Assembly (NCBI RefSeq): GCF_004323185.1
Contig: NZ_NAPS01000001.1
Location: forward strand, 1,494,708-1,558,707
Direction of reading: 5' to 3'
From: Westiellopsis prolifica IICB1
Lineage (GTDB): Bacteria; Cyanobacteriota; Cyanobacteriia; Cyanobacteriales; Nostocaceae
Length of the DNA stretch: 64,000 bases
The notes beneath the pieces were generated by a model. That model searched no databases. It had not been told where the DNA came from and saw only the letters and a list, made by a program, of their open reading frames with translations. The stretch's first letter is position 1; each line of letters starts with the position of its first letter. Shown piece after piece: positions 56,141-64,000 of the stretch. The position numbers were made by a program, and so were the translations under genes.

Positions 56141-58822
56141 ATGAAACTAACTATTCCCGAACTTTCTTTAGTTGTTCTGATCGGTGCTTCTGGCGCCGGT
56201 AAATCAACCTTTGCACGTAGACTTTTTCAACCTTTTGAGATTTTATCCTCAGATTTCTTTCGGGGATTGGTATCAGATGATGAGAGTAATCAATTTGCTA
56301 CCAGAGATGCTTTTGATGTACTACAGCTGATCACTGCCAAACGACTCACAGCAGGAAAGCTGACCGTTATTGATGCGACCAATATCCAGCCAGAAGAGCG
56401 GAAAATCTTTGTGCAGTTAGCACGAAGATACCATTTTTTCCCAGTGGCGATCGCTCTTAATCTACCTGAAGAAGTTTGTCATCAACGTAACCAACAACGC
56501 CCAAACCGTCAGTTTGCTTCCCATGTGGTACGGCGTCACACCCAATTTTTACGGCGTTCTCTACGCGGATTAGAGAAAGAAGGTTTTCGCTACGTATATA
56601 TCCTTGATTCCATAGCAGAAATTGATACCGTAGAAATTGAACGTCAGCCTCTGTGGAATAACCGCAAATACGAACACGGCCCCTTTGACATCATTGGTGA
56701 TATTCACGGTTGTTGTGATGAATTAGAAGCTTTATTGGAAAAATTAGGCTACGTCAAAAGAGGAGTTGGGGAAGTTGGAGGACAAGGAGGACAAGGAGGA
56801 CAAGGAGGACAGGGGGGAGTTGGAGGCAATTTTTCCTCCGTATCTCCCTTGTCTCCCGTGTCTTTTTTGTCTCCCTTGTCTCCCGTGTCTCCCTTGTCTC
56901 CCCCCCCTCCAAGCACACCTCCCTCCCTATGGAATGCTCCTACCTACTACCATCCCCAAGGACGCAAAGCTGTTTTTTTGGGTGATTTGATAGACCGGGG
57001 ACCACGTATTCTCGATACGGTGAAATTGGTACGAAATATGGTGGTGGCTGGAACAGGCCTATGTGTCCCTGGTAATCATGAAAACAAATTTTTGCAAAAA
57101 TTACGGGGTAAAACTGTCAAGATTAACCATGGTCTAGAGAAAACTTTGGCTGAAATAGAGGTTTTACCACCAGAATGGCGCGAACACCATACCAAAGAGT
57201 TGAAAGCATTTTTAAATACTTTAGTGACTCATTACGTCCTTGATGATGGTCGGTTAGTGGTTGCTCACGCTGGGATGAAGCAGGAATATCAAGGAAGAGG
57301 TTCGGCTCAAATCCGAGAATTTGCTTTATATGGTGAAACAACAGGAGAAATAGACGAATTTGGCTTGCCTATCCGTTACAATTGGGCAGAAAAGTACCAA
57401 GGTAAAGCAACGGTCGTCTATGGACATACGCCCGTACTCTCAGCAGAATGGCTGAATAACACTATTAATATTGACACAGGTTGTGTTTTTGGAGGCGAAC
57501 TTACAGCCCTGCGTTATCCAGAAAAGGAATTAGTCAGTGTTCCTGCTGCTCGTGCTTATAGTCAACCAGCCAAACCGATGGATGGCGTTGTGACAGAAGC
57601 AATAACAGACCAGGATCAACACAATGATGTGCGACACCTTGATGACGTACTGGGTAAGGGAATTATTCATACCCGCTTACTACCTAATATTAAAATTCGA
57701 GAAGAAAATGCGATCGCAGCTCTAGAGGTGATCAACCGTTTTGCAGCTAATCCCAAATGGCTGATTTATCTACCACCTACCATATCTCCAGTGGGAACAT
57801 CCCAATTTTTGGAATACTTGGAACACCCGGAACAAGCCTTTGCTTACTATCGTAATCAAGGAATTTCGCAACTCATCTGCGAAGAAAAACATATGGGTTC
57901 ACCAGTAGTGGTAATTGTTTGTCGGGATGAAACAGCAGCGAACAAGCGCTTTGGTGTAGTGAATGAAGGTATTGGTATCTGTTATACTCATACAGGCAAA
58001 AAACTTTTTGAAGACCCGATAGAAGCAGAATTACTAGTACGCTTAAATACCAGCCTTACCGCTAGTGGCTTCTGGGAAAAATTTCAGACTGACTGGGTGT
58101 GCTTAGAGTGTGAACTAATACCTTGGTCAGCTAAAGCTCAAAGACAATTACCAGAACAATATGCGTCTGTTGGCGTCCCATCACGTCTTGCTGTTGGTGA
58201 TGGTGTAGATGTGACTCTACAATTAAACAACTCTCGACAAAAAGCCGAGATGGCTGAAAAATACGTCACAGCTTACCCTCGCTACTGCTGGCCTGTTAAG
58301 GCTTCTGACTATAGACTTGCACCCCTCCACATCTTAGCAACAGAAACAGCCGTCCACACCGACAAAGACCACCAATGGCACATGCAAGAGGTAGGAAACA
58401 TTGTTTTGCATGACCCCGGCTTACTGTCACTAACAGGATATAAAGTAATAGATTTAACAGACCCAAGCAGTGAAGCCGCAGGAATAACTTGGTGGGAAGA
58501 ACTGACAGCAACGGGTGGTGAAGGTGTGGTCATTAGACCAATGCAATTTATTGTCAAAAATAATCAGGGAATCATTCAACCTGCGGTGAAATGTCGCGGA
58601 CAAGAGTATTTGCGAACTGTTTATGGCTTGGAGTACTCTACACTTGGAAACATGAAACGTTCGCGTCAACGGGGATTATCACTCAAGCGTTCTTTAGCAA
58701 AGCGAGAGTTTGCTTTGGGTATAGAAGCATTGGAACGTTTTGTGACTCGCGCACCTCTGTGCCGTGTCCATGAATGCATCGTTGGAATTTTGGCACTAGA
58801 GAGTGTTGACCCGAGATTGTAG
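56141..58822 (+). CDS. pnkp: polynucleotide kinase-phosphatase-ligase (bacterial Pnkp)
   Basis: An 893-residue RNA-repair enzyme. The kinase has P-loop GASGAGKS at 15-22. The metallophosphatase has GDIHGCC (186), GDLIDRG (281) and GNHEN (311). The ligase/nucleotidyl-transferase domain has EEKHMGS with K583. ATG 56141 is preferred over TTG 56102. Residues from about 208 to 265, between phosphatase motifs I and II, are a foreign-looking GGQ repeat and Ser-Pro-Leu repeat, DNA of which is self-complementary. Pnkp heals and seals broken RNA (tRNA); its usual partner Hen1 is not adjacent. Confidence 0.95.
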   Translation: MKLTIPELSLVVLIGASGAGKSTFARRLFQPFEILSSDFFRGLVSDDESNQFATRDAFDVLQLITAKRLTAGKLTVIDATNIQPEERKIFVQLARRYHFFPVAIALNLPEEVCHQRNQQRPNRQFASHVVRRHTQFLRRSLRGLEKEGFRYVYILDSIAEIDTVEIERQPLWNNRKYEHGPFDIIGDIHGCCDELEALLEKLGYVKRGVGEVGGQGGQGGQGGQGGVGGNFSSVSPLSPVSFLSPLSPVSPLSPPPPSTPPSLWNAPTYYHPQGRKAVFLGDLIDRGPRILDTVKLVRNMVVAGTGLCVPGNHENKFLQKLRGKTVKINHGLEKTLAEIEVLPPEWREHHTKELKAFLNTLVTHYVLDDGRLVVAHAGMKQEYQGRGSAQIREFALYGETTGEIDEFGLPIRYNWAEKYQGKATVVYGHTPVLSAEWLNNTINIDTGCVFGGELTALRYPEKELVSVPAARAYSQPAKPMDGVVTEAITDQDQHNDVRHLDDVLGKGIIHTRLLPNIKIREENAIAALEVINRFAANPKWLIYLPPTISPVGTSQFLEYLEHPEQAFAYYRNQGISQLICEEKHMGSPVVVIVCRDETAANKRFGVVNEGIGICYTHTGKKLFEDPIEAELLVRLNTSLTASGFWEKFQTDWVCLECELIPWSAKAQRQLPEQYASVGVPSRLAVGDGVDVTLQLNNSRQKAEMAEKYVTAYPRYCWPVKASDYRLAPLHILATETAVHTDKDHQWHMQEVGNIVLHDPGLLSLTGYKVIDLTDPSSEAAGITWWEELTATGGEGVVIRPMQFIVKNNQGIIQPAVKCRGQEYLRTVYGLEYSTLGNMKRSRQRGLSLKRSLAKREFALGIEALERFVTRAPLCRVHECIVGILALESVDPRL
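56766..56930. repeat. low-complexity inverted repeat inside pnkp
   Basis: A purine block of ggacaagga units (56775-56812), then a pyrimidine block of ctcccttgtct and ctcccgtgtct units (56840-56910). The two are complementary (gacaagg/ccttgtc) and form a hairpin. It stays in frame and encodes GGQ and SPLSP repeats. Confidence 0.9.
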
Positions 58823-58887
58823 GGGATTGGGGACAGGGAGCGGGCATTGGGAGTTAAAGACTACCAGCAACTAACCAGCTACTATAA

Positions 58888-60096
58888 CTATATATCTGGA
58901 GAATTATTATTACCAAGATATTTAGCTCGTAATTCTTCTAATTCTTCGTCAATTTTGCTGTGAGGAGCAGGTTGATTTGTGGATGGTTGGGGCGATGGCG
59001 TTGTTTTGTGATTTGCAGATTTATTAGAACCTAGAAATGTAGTTCTCATTTCTTCTAATTCTTTTTCAATGGGATTATGACTATGAGTAAGAATCGGAGT
59101 CGGTGTAGGTGTAGAACTCGGTGTTGGTGGAGGTGAAGTCACAACTGGCTTTGCGGGTAAGGTGAGACTCGTAGCAATAGATGATTTTTTATTTAAGTCT
59201 GTTAGGACTTCATCTGTAGTTTGGTAACGCTGGGCGGGAATGCTTTGAAGCATTTTGTTTAAAATACCGCTTAATTCCTCACTGACGGGATTTTTAACGT
59301 AGCGTTGCCAAACCCAAGTAGCGTTATTAATATCGTATAAATCGAAAGGCGATCGCTCAGTTAATAGTCGTACAGAAGTAGCACCCAAGCTGTAGATATC
59401 ACTTGCAAATATTGCTTGTCCCCGCATTTGCTCCGGTGCAACGTATTCTGGACTACCAATGCTTGTACCAGTACGGTTGAGATCTGTGTGAGTAACAACT
59501 TTGGAAGCACCAAAATCTACTAGAACTAAATCTCTGTTGTGTTGACTTTCCTCACTTTCCAAGGGAAATCTACGACGAATAATATTTTCAGGTTTAATAT
59601 CTCGATGAATGACTTGCCTAGCATGACAAAATTGCAAGACTGACAATAAATTATTAAGCAATTGCCGAATCTGCGTTTCGTTAAAAGCTCCTTTTGCTGC
59701 CAATTCTTCTCCCAGATTTTGCCCATCTATAAATTCTTGCACAAGATATTGCCTGTCATCTTGAGTAAAATACGCTAGCAGTTCTGGAATTTGTGGATGT
59801 TTCCCTAATTCATCCAGCCGCATTGCTTCCTGATTAAATAACTCCACTGCTTTTTGTACAGTACTAGTACCTTGAGCTTGGGGATAAAATTGCTTAATCA
59901 CACAACGCGGTTTAGAAGGTTTATCTTCATCCACTGCGAGAAAAGTTCTACCAAAACCGCCTTGTCCTATGGGTTTAATGGCACGGTAGCGTTCCTTGAG
60001 AAGTAACTTAGCACCACAAGTTTGGCAAAACTTGCCATTATTCTTGTTTTGGGGGTGAGGACAGCTGGGATTAAGACAATAGCTCAAATAGCTCAT
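58888..60096 (-). CDS. Ser/Thr protein kinase with zinc ribbon and Pro-rich tail
   Basis: A 402-residue kinase. The N-terminal 30 residues carry CLNPSCPHP and FCQTCGAK, a likely zinc ribbon. Kinase motifs: GQGGFGRTF, the lysine in CVIKQF, VIHRDIKPENI, DFGAS and APEQMRG. It has no transmembrane helix; the last 90 residues are Pro/Thr/Ser-rich with two repeats of EELEELRAKYLG/ELEEMRTTFLG. Its substrate is unknown; the repeat tail may be its own phosphosite or interaction region. It diverges from pnkp and is convergent to none. Confidence 0.93.
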   Translation of the reverse strand: MSYLSYCLNPSCPHPQNKNNGKFCQTCGAKLLLKERYRAIKPIGQGGFGRTFLAVDEDKPSKPRCVIKQFYPQAQGTSTVQKAVELFNQEAMRLDELGKHPQIPELLAYFTQDDRQYLVQEFIDGQNLGEELAAKGAFNETQIRQLLNNLLSVLQFCHARQVIHRDIKPENIIRRRFPLESEESQHNRDLVLVDFGASKVVTHTDLNRTGTSIGSPEYVAPEQMRGQAIFASDIYSLGATSVRLLTERSPFDLYDINNATWVWQRYVKNPVSEELSGILNKMLQSIPAQRYQTTDEVLTDLNKKSSIATSLTLPAKPVVTSPPPTPSSTPTPTPILTHSHNPIEKELEEMRTTFLGSNKSANHKTTPSPQPSTNQPAPHSKIDEELEELRAKYLGNNNSPDI

Positions 60097-60238
60097 ATTG
60101 AGGATGGGGGGACACCTGTCTCTATTTTGCCCTGCTCAAGGCAACAGTGATGAGAAAAGTGGCAGTTCATTGATTGTAACTGCCATTTTTTCAGGTATTG
60201 GGTAATCAAGAAGATTGATTTTTTGACAGCTGGGAGGA

Positions 60239-61147
60239 TTAGCCAATAATCATGCGATCGCTGTTATATTGTCCTGTAGCCTCCATCTCTTTAGTTAAAG
60301 GCGTACCATGCAGTTGCGGATCGACTTGGGGTGGTTGGGGTTCTGGCCCCAAAGGTTGAGGATTTTCGATATACTGAAATTCGCCTTTGCTGTCCATTGA
60401 AGTACCTTTTGCCCATCGACCTTCAGCACTTTCCTTACCTTCAGAATGGTTCCAGAATTGATAAGCAAACTCGCGCTTCTCAAGTTCCAAGGGGAAAGAA
60501 CTGGGAACAGGACTATCTTCCAATCCTTCTAATTTCAGATCCTCGATCGCAGCCAGCCACTGATTTTGATGCATAGTATCACGAGCGATCATGAAACTCA
60601 GGGTATCTTTGACTCCTGGATCGTCACTCATCTCATACATTCGTACCGCCTGTAAGCGTCCTTGGGACTCGGCGTGGAGATTTGAACGAAAGTCTGCTAA
60701 TAAGTTACCACTAGCAACGATAAAACGGCCATTCCAAGGAAAGCCTACACTATCAGCCGGCATTGCACCCAAACCAGAAACAATAGCGTGCTGAGGATTC
60801 ATCGCCGCCGCCATAATCACATCCCGTGGATTTGTACCGCCCATCACCGCACCCACAACTGCGTCTTTAGCACCATCTTCTTGAACTTTTAGTGGTGCTT
60901 TATCAAGTAGGTGAGCAATCATTGTAGCTAGCATTTCGACATGACCAATTTCCTCAGTACCGATGTCGAGAAGCATATCTCTGTATTTCGCAGGGCCTCG
61001 ACAATTCCAACCTTGAAACAAATACTGCATCATTACAGTCATTTCCCCAAAAGTCCCACCGATGAGTTCTTGAATCTTCATCGCGTAAACTGGATCGGGT
61101 TTTTCTGGCGGTTTAAAGTATTGTAGCTTCTTAGTGTGGTAAAACAT
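60239..61147 (-). CDS. manganese catalase (non-heme)
   Basis: A 302-residue Mn-catalase starting at ATG 61147 (MFYHTKKLQYF), with GAAGGAA before it. Conserved metal ligands in FGEMTVMMQYLFQGWN, EEIGHVEML and LHAESQGRLQAVRMYE (Glu and His of the dimanganese site). It converts hydrogen peroxide to water and oxygen without heme. It ends with a polar tail PTKEMEATGQYNSDRM-like. It is preceded by a hairpin leader (61172-61224). Confidence 0.95.
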   Translation of the reverse strand: MFYHTKKLQYFKPPEKPDPVYAMKIQELIGGTFGEMTVMMQYLFQGWNCRGPAKYRDMLLDIGTEEIGHVEMLATMIAHLLDKAPLKVQEDGAKDAVVGAVMGGTNPRDVIMAAAMNPQHAIVSGLGAMPADSVGFPWNGRFIVASGNLLADFRSNLHAESQGRLQAVRMYEMSDDPGVKDTLSFMIARDTMHQNQWLAAIEDLKLEGLEDSPVPSSFPLELEKREFAYQFWNHSEGKESAEGRWAKGTSMDSKGEFQYIENPQPLGPEPQPPQVDPQLHGTPLTKEMEATGQYNSDRMIIG

Positions 61148-61171
61148 TATTATTCCTTCGTGAATAAAATA

Positions 61172-61224
61172 GGGGTTGACACAAATTCGGATGTGTCTGG
61201 TGATTCTGAGATTTGTGTTGCCCC
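61172..61224 (-). promoter_or_regulatory. hairpin in the Mn-catalase leader
   Basis: Upstream of the catalase start, GGGGcaACACAAAT (61211-61224 read on the minus strand) pairs with ATTTGTGTcaaCCCC (61172-61187), arms of about 12 bp with one bulge, around a 23-base loop. It ends 25 bases before the ATG and could be a leader structure or operator. Meaning not established. Confidence 0.4.
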
Positions 61225-61570
61225 TCTTCACTAGGAAACCGAGTATATGTTTTCTCTACATCATCCTATGGTCAAATAAAAATAATACCCATTTAGAGAG
61301 GTGTATTTCGTTAGCACCAAGCCTTTTTAAATTTGCGTTAAAGCAAAAAATTTTTGCCATGATCAAAAATACTGACAATGTATAATACTTCTATTGTTTT
61401 CTCAGACGTAGTGTACTATCTATAATCTATATTTTGTTAACTACGTAAACATTACTAGATAAAGTGTTATAAAATAACAACACTTTAGACCATCTACCGA
61501 GCAATAAATCCGGAAACAGGGAGCATTCACCGAAAAGCTAAATATAAATGGTGACTTAAATAAGCAGCTC
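61225..61570. other. intergenic, divergent promoters
   Basis: About 350 bp between the Mn-catalase and kinase genes, AT-rich. Short inverted pieces (agcaaaaaattttt) occur but no clear regulator site or small gene is visible. Confidence 0.45.
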
Positions 61571-63361
61571 ATGGCCTACCACATGATCGGTAAAGTACTA
61601 CAAGGACAGTATCAAATTGTCCAAAGTTTGGGTGCTGGTGTGTTTGGACAAACATACGTTGCAATTGACGTTGAACAGCCACATCAACCTAAATGTGTGA
61701 TTAAGCAACTAAAGGTTTCTAGCTCCCAACCTGCGTATTTACAATCGTTGAGGTTGCATTTTCTCACTGAAACTGAAACTTTGAGGTATTTGGGACACCA
61801 TGATCAAATTCCTCAACTGATTGCTTGTTTTGAAGAAAACGAACGTTTTTATTTGGTACAAGAGTTTATTGAAGGACATGCACTGACAGCAGAATTACCA
61901 ATTAATCAACGTTCCGATTATTTATGGACTGAATATGAAATTATTCAATTTTTAAAGGATGTATTAGAAATTCTGAAATTTGTTCACTCGCAGGGAGTAA
62001 TTCACTGCGACGTGAAGCCAGAAAATTTAGTTAGACGTGATAGTGATGGTAAATTAGTTCTGATTGATTTTGGCTCTATTCAACCAATCAATTTTGGTGT
62101 AGATGGTGTAGATACAATATTGCCTATTTGTAGAGTTCCTGTAACTTCATTAGGTTATATTCCCCCAGAACAATTTATTGACCAGACACAGCCCAATAGT
62201 GATATCTATGCTTTGGGTATGATTGCGATCCAGGCTTTAACAGGTTTGTCTCCATTGCAATTAAAAACAGATCCTCGTAGTAATGAGTTTCTTTGGCGTT
62301 CTCATCATACTCCTATCAGCGATTATCTGGCTGCAATTCTCAGCCAAATGATCCGTTATGACTATAAAGATCGTTTTCAGTCAGTAGCTGAAATATTGCG
62401 GGCGCTGGAGCAAATGTCTATGGAATATTACCCAGCACAAACAATAGATTTACAGAATGCAACATCTGTTAATTCTAGTGAGCCAGTTCCTAATGTTATC
62501 CAAGAAGATGTATCTGTGAAATCACCTCCTTTGCTGACGGGAATGAGAGTCGGACTCTTGGCTAATTCTTTAGTGATGGGATTTGGAGTCTATTCTTTGA
62601 TGAATTCTCCAGCCTATTCTGAAACCGAAACTTTATACAAAGCAACAGAAGAATTTCAAGATGGAGATTTGGAAGAAGCGATCGCTCTGGCAAAATCTAT
62701 TCCCTTAAATAGTAATGTTTATCCAGAAGCACAAAGTACAATTGAAGACTGGCAAAACCAATGGCAACTTGCTACTGAGCAATATTTATTAGCGAAACAA
62801 GCATTAGAACAAGAACAATGGTCAGAGGTTGTAAACGCTGCTTCTCAAATACCTGATATTTTATATTGGAAATTAAAAACAGATCCCATCGTTGAGCAAG
62901 CTAAAGCCAAAATTGAAACACAAACAAACAATTTATTAGCAAGAGCTTATGAAAAAGCTGCTGTGAAAGATTTCAATACTGCTGTAGAATATCTTCAACA
63001 GATTCCTCAAGAAAATTCGGTTCATAATTTAGTTCAACAAAAATTAGCTGAGTACCAGCAAAAGCAGCATATTAGAGCAGTTTTTCTGTTACAACAAGCC
63101 TATAATAAAGCGGAAATAGGTGAATTTAACTCAGCTGTCAACTTTCTTCAGCAAGTTCCGAAAAATTCTTCTGTATATGCAACGGCTCAAACTAAATTGG
63201 AAGAATATGTCCAAAAGCAGCGTTTGCAAGGCAAAAATCAAAAAGTAGCTCCACCTAAAGTTGTTGCTGCATTATCAAAAGAAACATCAACTGGTAAATC
63301 TTTTGAGCCAGGTTCCTTAATGCAAGAAGTGAATATTACACCAAACACAACATCTTTATAA
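61571..63361 (+). CDS. membrane-tethered Ser/Thr kinase with C-terminal helical repeats
   Basis: A 596-residue kinase. Motifs: GAGVFGQTY, the lysine in CVIKQL, catalytic loop VIHCDVKPENL (HCD instead of HRD), DFGSIQ, and PPEQFIDQ. A predicted single transmembrane helix lies near 320-340 (GLLANSLVMGFGVYSLM). The C-terminal region (350-540) is helical and repeat-like (KAALEQEQWSEVVNAA, VKDFNTAVEYLQQIP, IGEFNSAVNFLQQVP), like TPR-type solute- or protein-binding repeats. It likely senses an extracytoplasmic or membrane signal. Standard start ATG 61571. Confidence 0.9.
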   Translation: MAYHMIGKVLQGQYQIVQSLGAGVFGQTYVAIDVEQPHQPKCVIKQLKVSSSQPAYLQSLRLHFLTETETLRYLGHHDQIPQLIACFEENERFYLVQEFIEGHALTAELPINQRSDYLWTEYEIIQFLKDVLEILKFVHSQGVIHCDVKPENLVRRDSDGKLVLIDFGSIQPINFGVDGVDTILPICRVPVTSLGYIPPEQFIDQTQPNSDIYALGMIAIQALTGLSPLQLKTDPRSNEFLWRSHHTPISDYLAAILSQMIRYDYKDRFQSVAEILRALEQMSMEYYPAQTIDLQNATSVNSSEPVPNVIQEDVSVKSPPLLTGMRVGLLANSLVMGFGVYSLMNSPAYSETETLYKATEEFQDGDLEEAIALAKSIPLNSNVYPEAQSTIEDWQNQWQLATEQYLLAKQALEQEQWSEVVNAASQIPDILYWKLKTDPIVEQAKAKIETQTNNLLARAYEKAAVKDFNTAVEYLQQIPQENSVHNLVQQKLAEYQQKQHIRAVFLLQQAYNKAEIGEFNSAVNFLQQVPKNSSVYATAQTKLEEYVQKQRLQGKNQKVAPPKVVAALSKETSTGKSFEPGSLMQEVNITPNTTSL

Positions 63362-63422
63362 ATTAATTGCTGATTAATTTTTGTCTTGATTAAGTTTATT
63401 TATAATTATCCAAAATGAACTA

Positions 63423-63528
63423 GTACCATTTCACAAAAAATCTGATACAAATACAGACCCTGTACCAGACGCGATATATCGCGTCTGGTATAAAATTTAT
63501 GTGTATCGTGATTAACGTGAAATGGTAT
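63423..63528. repeat. MITE-like element, family 1, copy B
   Basis: 106 bp with ends gtaccatttcac / gtgaaatggtat, the same interior as 33719-33822 in reverse orientation, including the acgcgatatatcgcgt core. Confidence 0.85.
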
Positions 63529-63746
63529 AATATCAAGCTCAGATAATTAGTTATATTTCCCATAGTCATTGCACCCTACCCCTTAATCCCCTGGGAGGTT
63601 TTGACCTTAGACAAAACCGGGGTGGGGTTCAAAAGGAATTATAAGTAATCTAGCGAACCTGACATAACTCAATAAATCAAACATTAGAGACTGCGATTTG
63701 AATTGCAAGCGGTTTTTTTGAACATTTGCAATCCTTCCAATGTATG

Positions 63747-63774
63747 GTAAGCGCTTCAGCGCTGAAGCGCTTAC
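63747..63774. repeat. 28-bp perfect palindrome
   Basis: gtaagcgcttcagc and its complement gctgaagcgcttac with no loop, a fully self-complementary 28-mer. It is located 15 bp downstream of the partial minus-strand gene (its 3' end), so it could serve as a terminator for it, though no T-run follows. Confidence 0.85.
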
Positions 63775-63788
63775 TACAAAGATTTAAG

Positions 63789-64000
63789 TTAAATTGAATT
63801 GGGTAGACGTAAATTCAAAGCGATCGCATCTAAATAAGGCTCAAAAGCTGCTAGATTTTCTAATTTATCAAATTTACCTGTTTTAGAAGCTGGATCAAAA
63901 GCAGTAGTAATCACATAAAGTGCTTTGCCATCAAAGGTAACATAACCTACATGCTGTTCTTGCACTCCACCTTGACGCTTTATTCCAACAAAGCCATATC
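63789..64000 (-). CDS. partial conserved cyanobacterial protein (C-terminal part)
   Basis: The 3' part of a minus-strand gene; the 5' end lies beyond the window. The 70 visible codons read YGFVGIKRQGGVQEQHVGYV, then TFDGKALYVITTAFDPASKT and end LNLRLPNSI. The pattern looks like the C-terminal strand-helix of a small soluble beta-sheet protein. No family can be named from this part. Confidence 0.7.
   Translation of the reverse strand, partial: YGFVGIKRQGGVQEQHVGYVTFDGKALYVITTAFDPASKTGKFDKLENLAAFEPYLDAIALNLRLPNSI

Larger units (their letters stand above)
63362..63788. other. intergenic region with inverted repeats
   Basis: 427 bp. MITE-like family 1 copy B (63423-63528), a GT-rich cctgggaggt/ggggtgggg stretch and a 28-bp perfect palindrome (63747-63774). 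No gene is seen. Confidence 0.6.

Overview
The window is chromosomal DNA from a filamentous, probably heterocystous cyanobacterium (Nostocales; Nostoc/Calothrix/Tolypothrix-like). The grounds are many HIP1 octamers (GCGATCGC), heptameric short tandem repeats between genes, the cyanobacterial SufR-sufBCDS locus, a cytochrome b6f petL gene, a PAP/fibrillin protein, WD40/STAND ATPases and cyanobacterial-style Ser/Thr kinases. No rRNA, tRNA, CRISPR array or prophage was recognised.

Layout. 1-8.4 kb: a 21-bp tandem repeat, a YbjQ-family protein, a membrane protein, a P-loop ATPase and, tail to tail with it, a giant TPR-STAND-WD40 protein with 14 near-identical WD40 repeats. 8.4-14.4 kb: sufR diverging from sufBCDS, with two CAAC-N6-GTTG operators between them. 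14.5-27 kb: housekeeping and stress genes (acylphosphatase, selO, GNAT, pentapeptide protein, bioB, petL, sodC, aroB, fibrillin, ExoD, AllA-like, sodB, purM). 27-34 kb: a PHP protein, an HTH-AAA ATPase, a 48-residue peptide gene, a membrane-anchored AAA ATPase and an MFS transporter. 34.8-37.8 kb: a MoeB-rhodanese E1, a JAMM peptidase and, divergent, mnmH. 38-47.4 kb: a large zinc metalloprotease, an orphan HigA-like regulator, dnaG, a cell-wall amidase, a WD40 protein and small secreted proteins. 47.5-52.5 kb: a frameshifted IS982-like element abutting a 5'-truncated ABC ATPase, a methyltransferase and two ABC-2 permeases. 52.9-54.5 kb: rpsB-tsf. 54.8-64 kb: GT2, a bacterial Pnkp RNA-repair enzyme, a Ser/Thr kinase, Mn-catalase, a second kinase and a partial gene.

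How the genes fit together. Oxidative-stress and Fe-S functions recur (SufR/Suf, CuZn-SOD, Fe-SOD, Mn-catalase), but as separate transcription units rather than one cluster. Three large STAND/AAA ATPases and a fourth P-loop ATPase (with TPR, WD40, HTH or membrane modules) are the best candidates for poorly described signalling or conflict systems. Sulfur-transfer chemistry recurs in SufS, the MoeB-rhodanese protein, JAMM and MnmH.

The most distinctive non-coding content is repetitive DNA. There are at least four MITE-like or dispersed families with terminal inverted repeats, one with a perfect 10-bp target duplication and nested inside another. Hairpin and short-repeat elements also appear to have entered coding sequences (sufD, pnkp, the end of the 434-codon ATPase frame). 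All functional calls come from reading the sequence; no database search was run.
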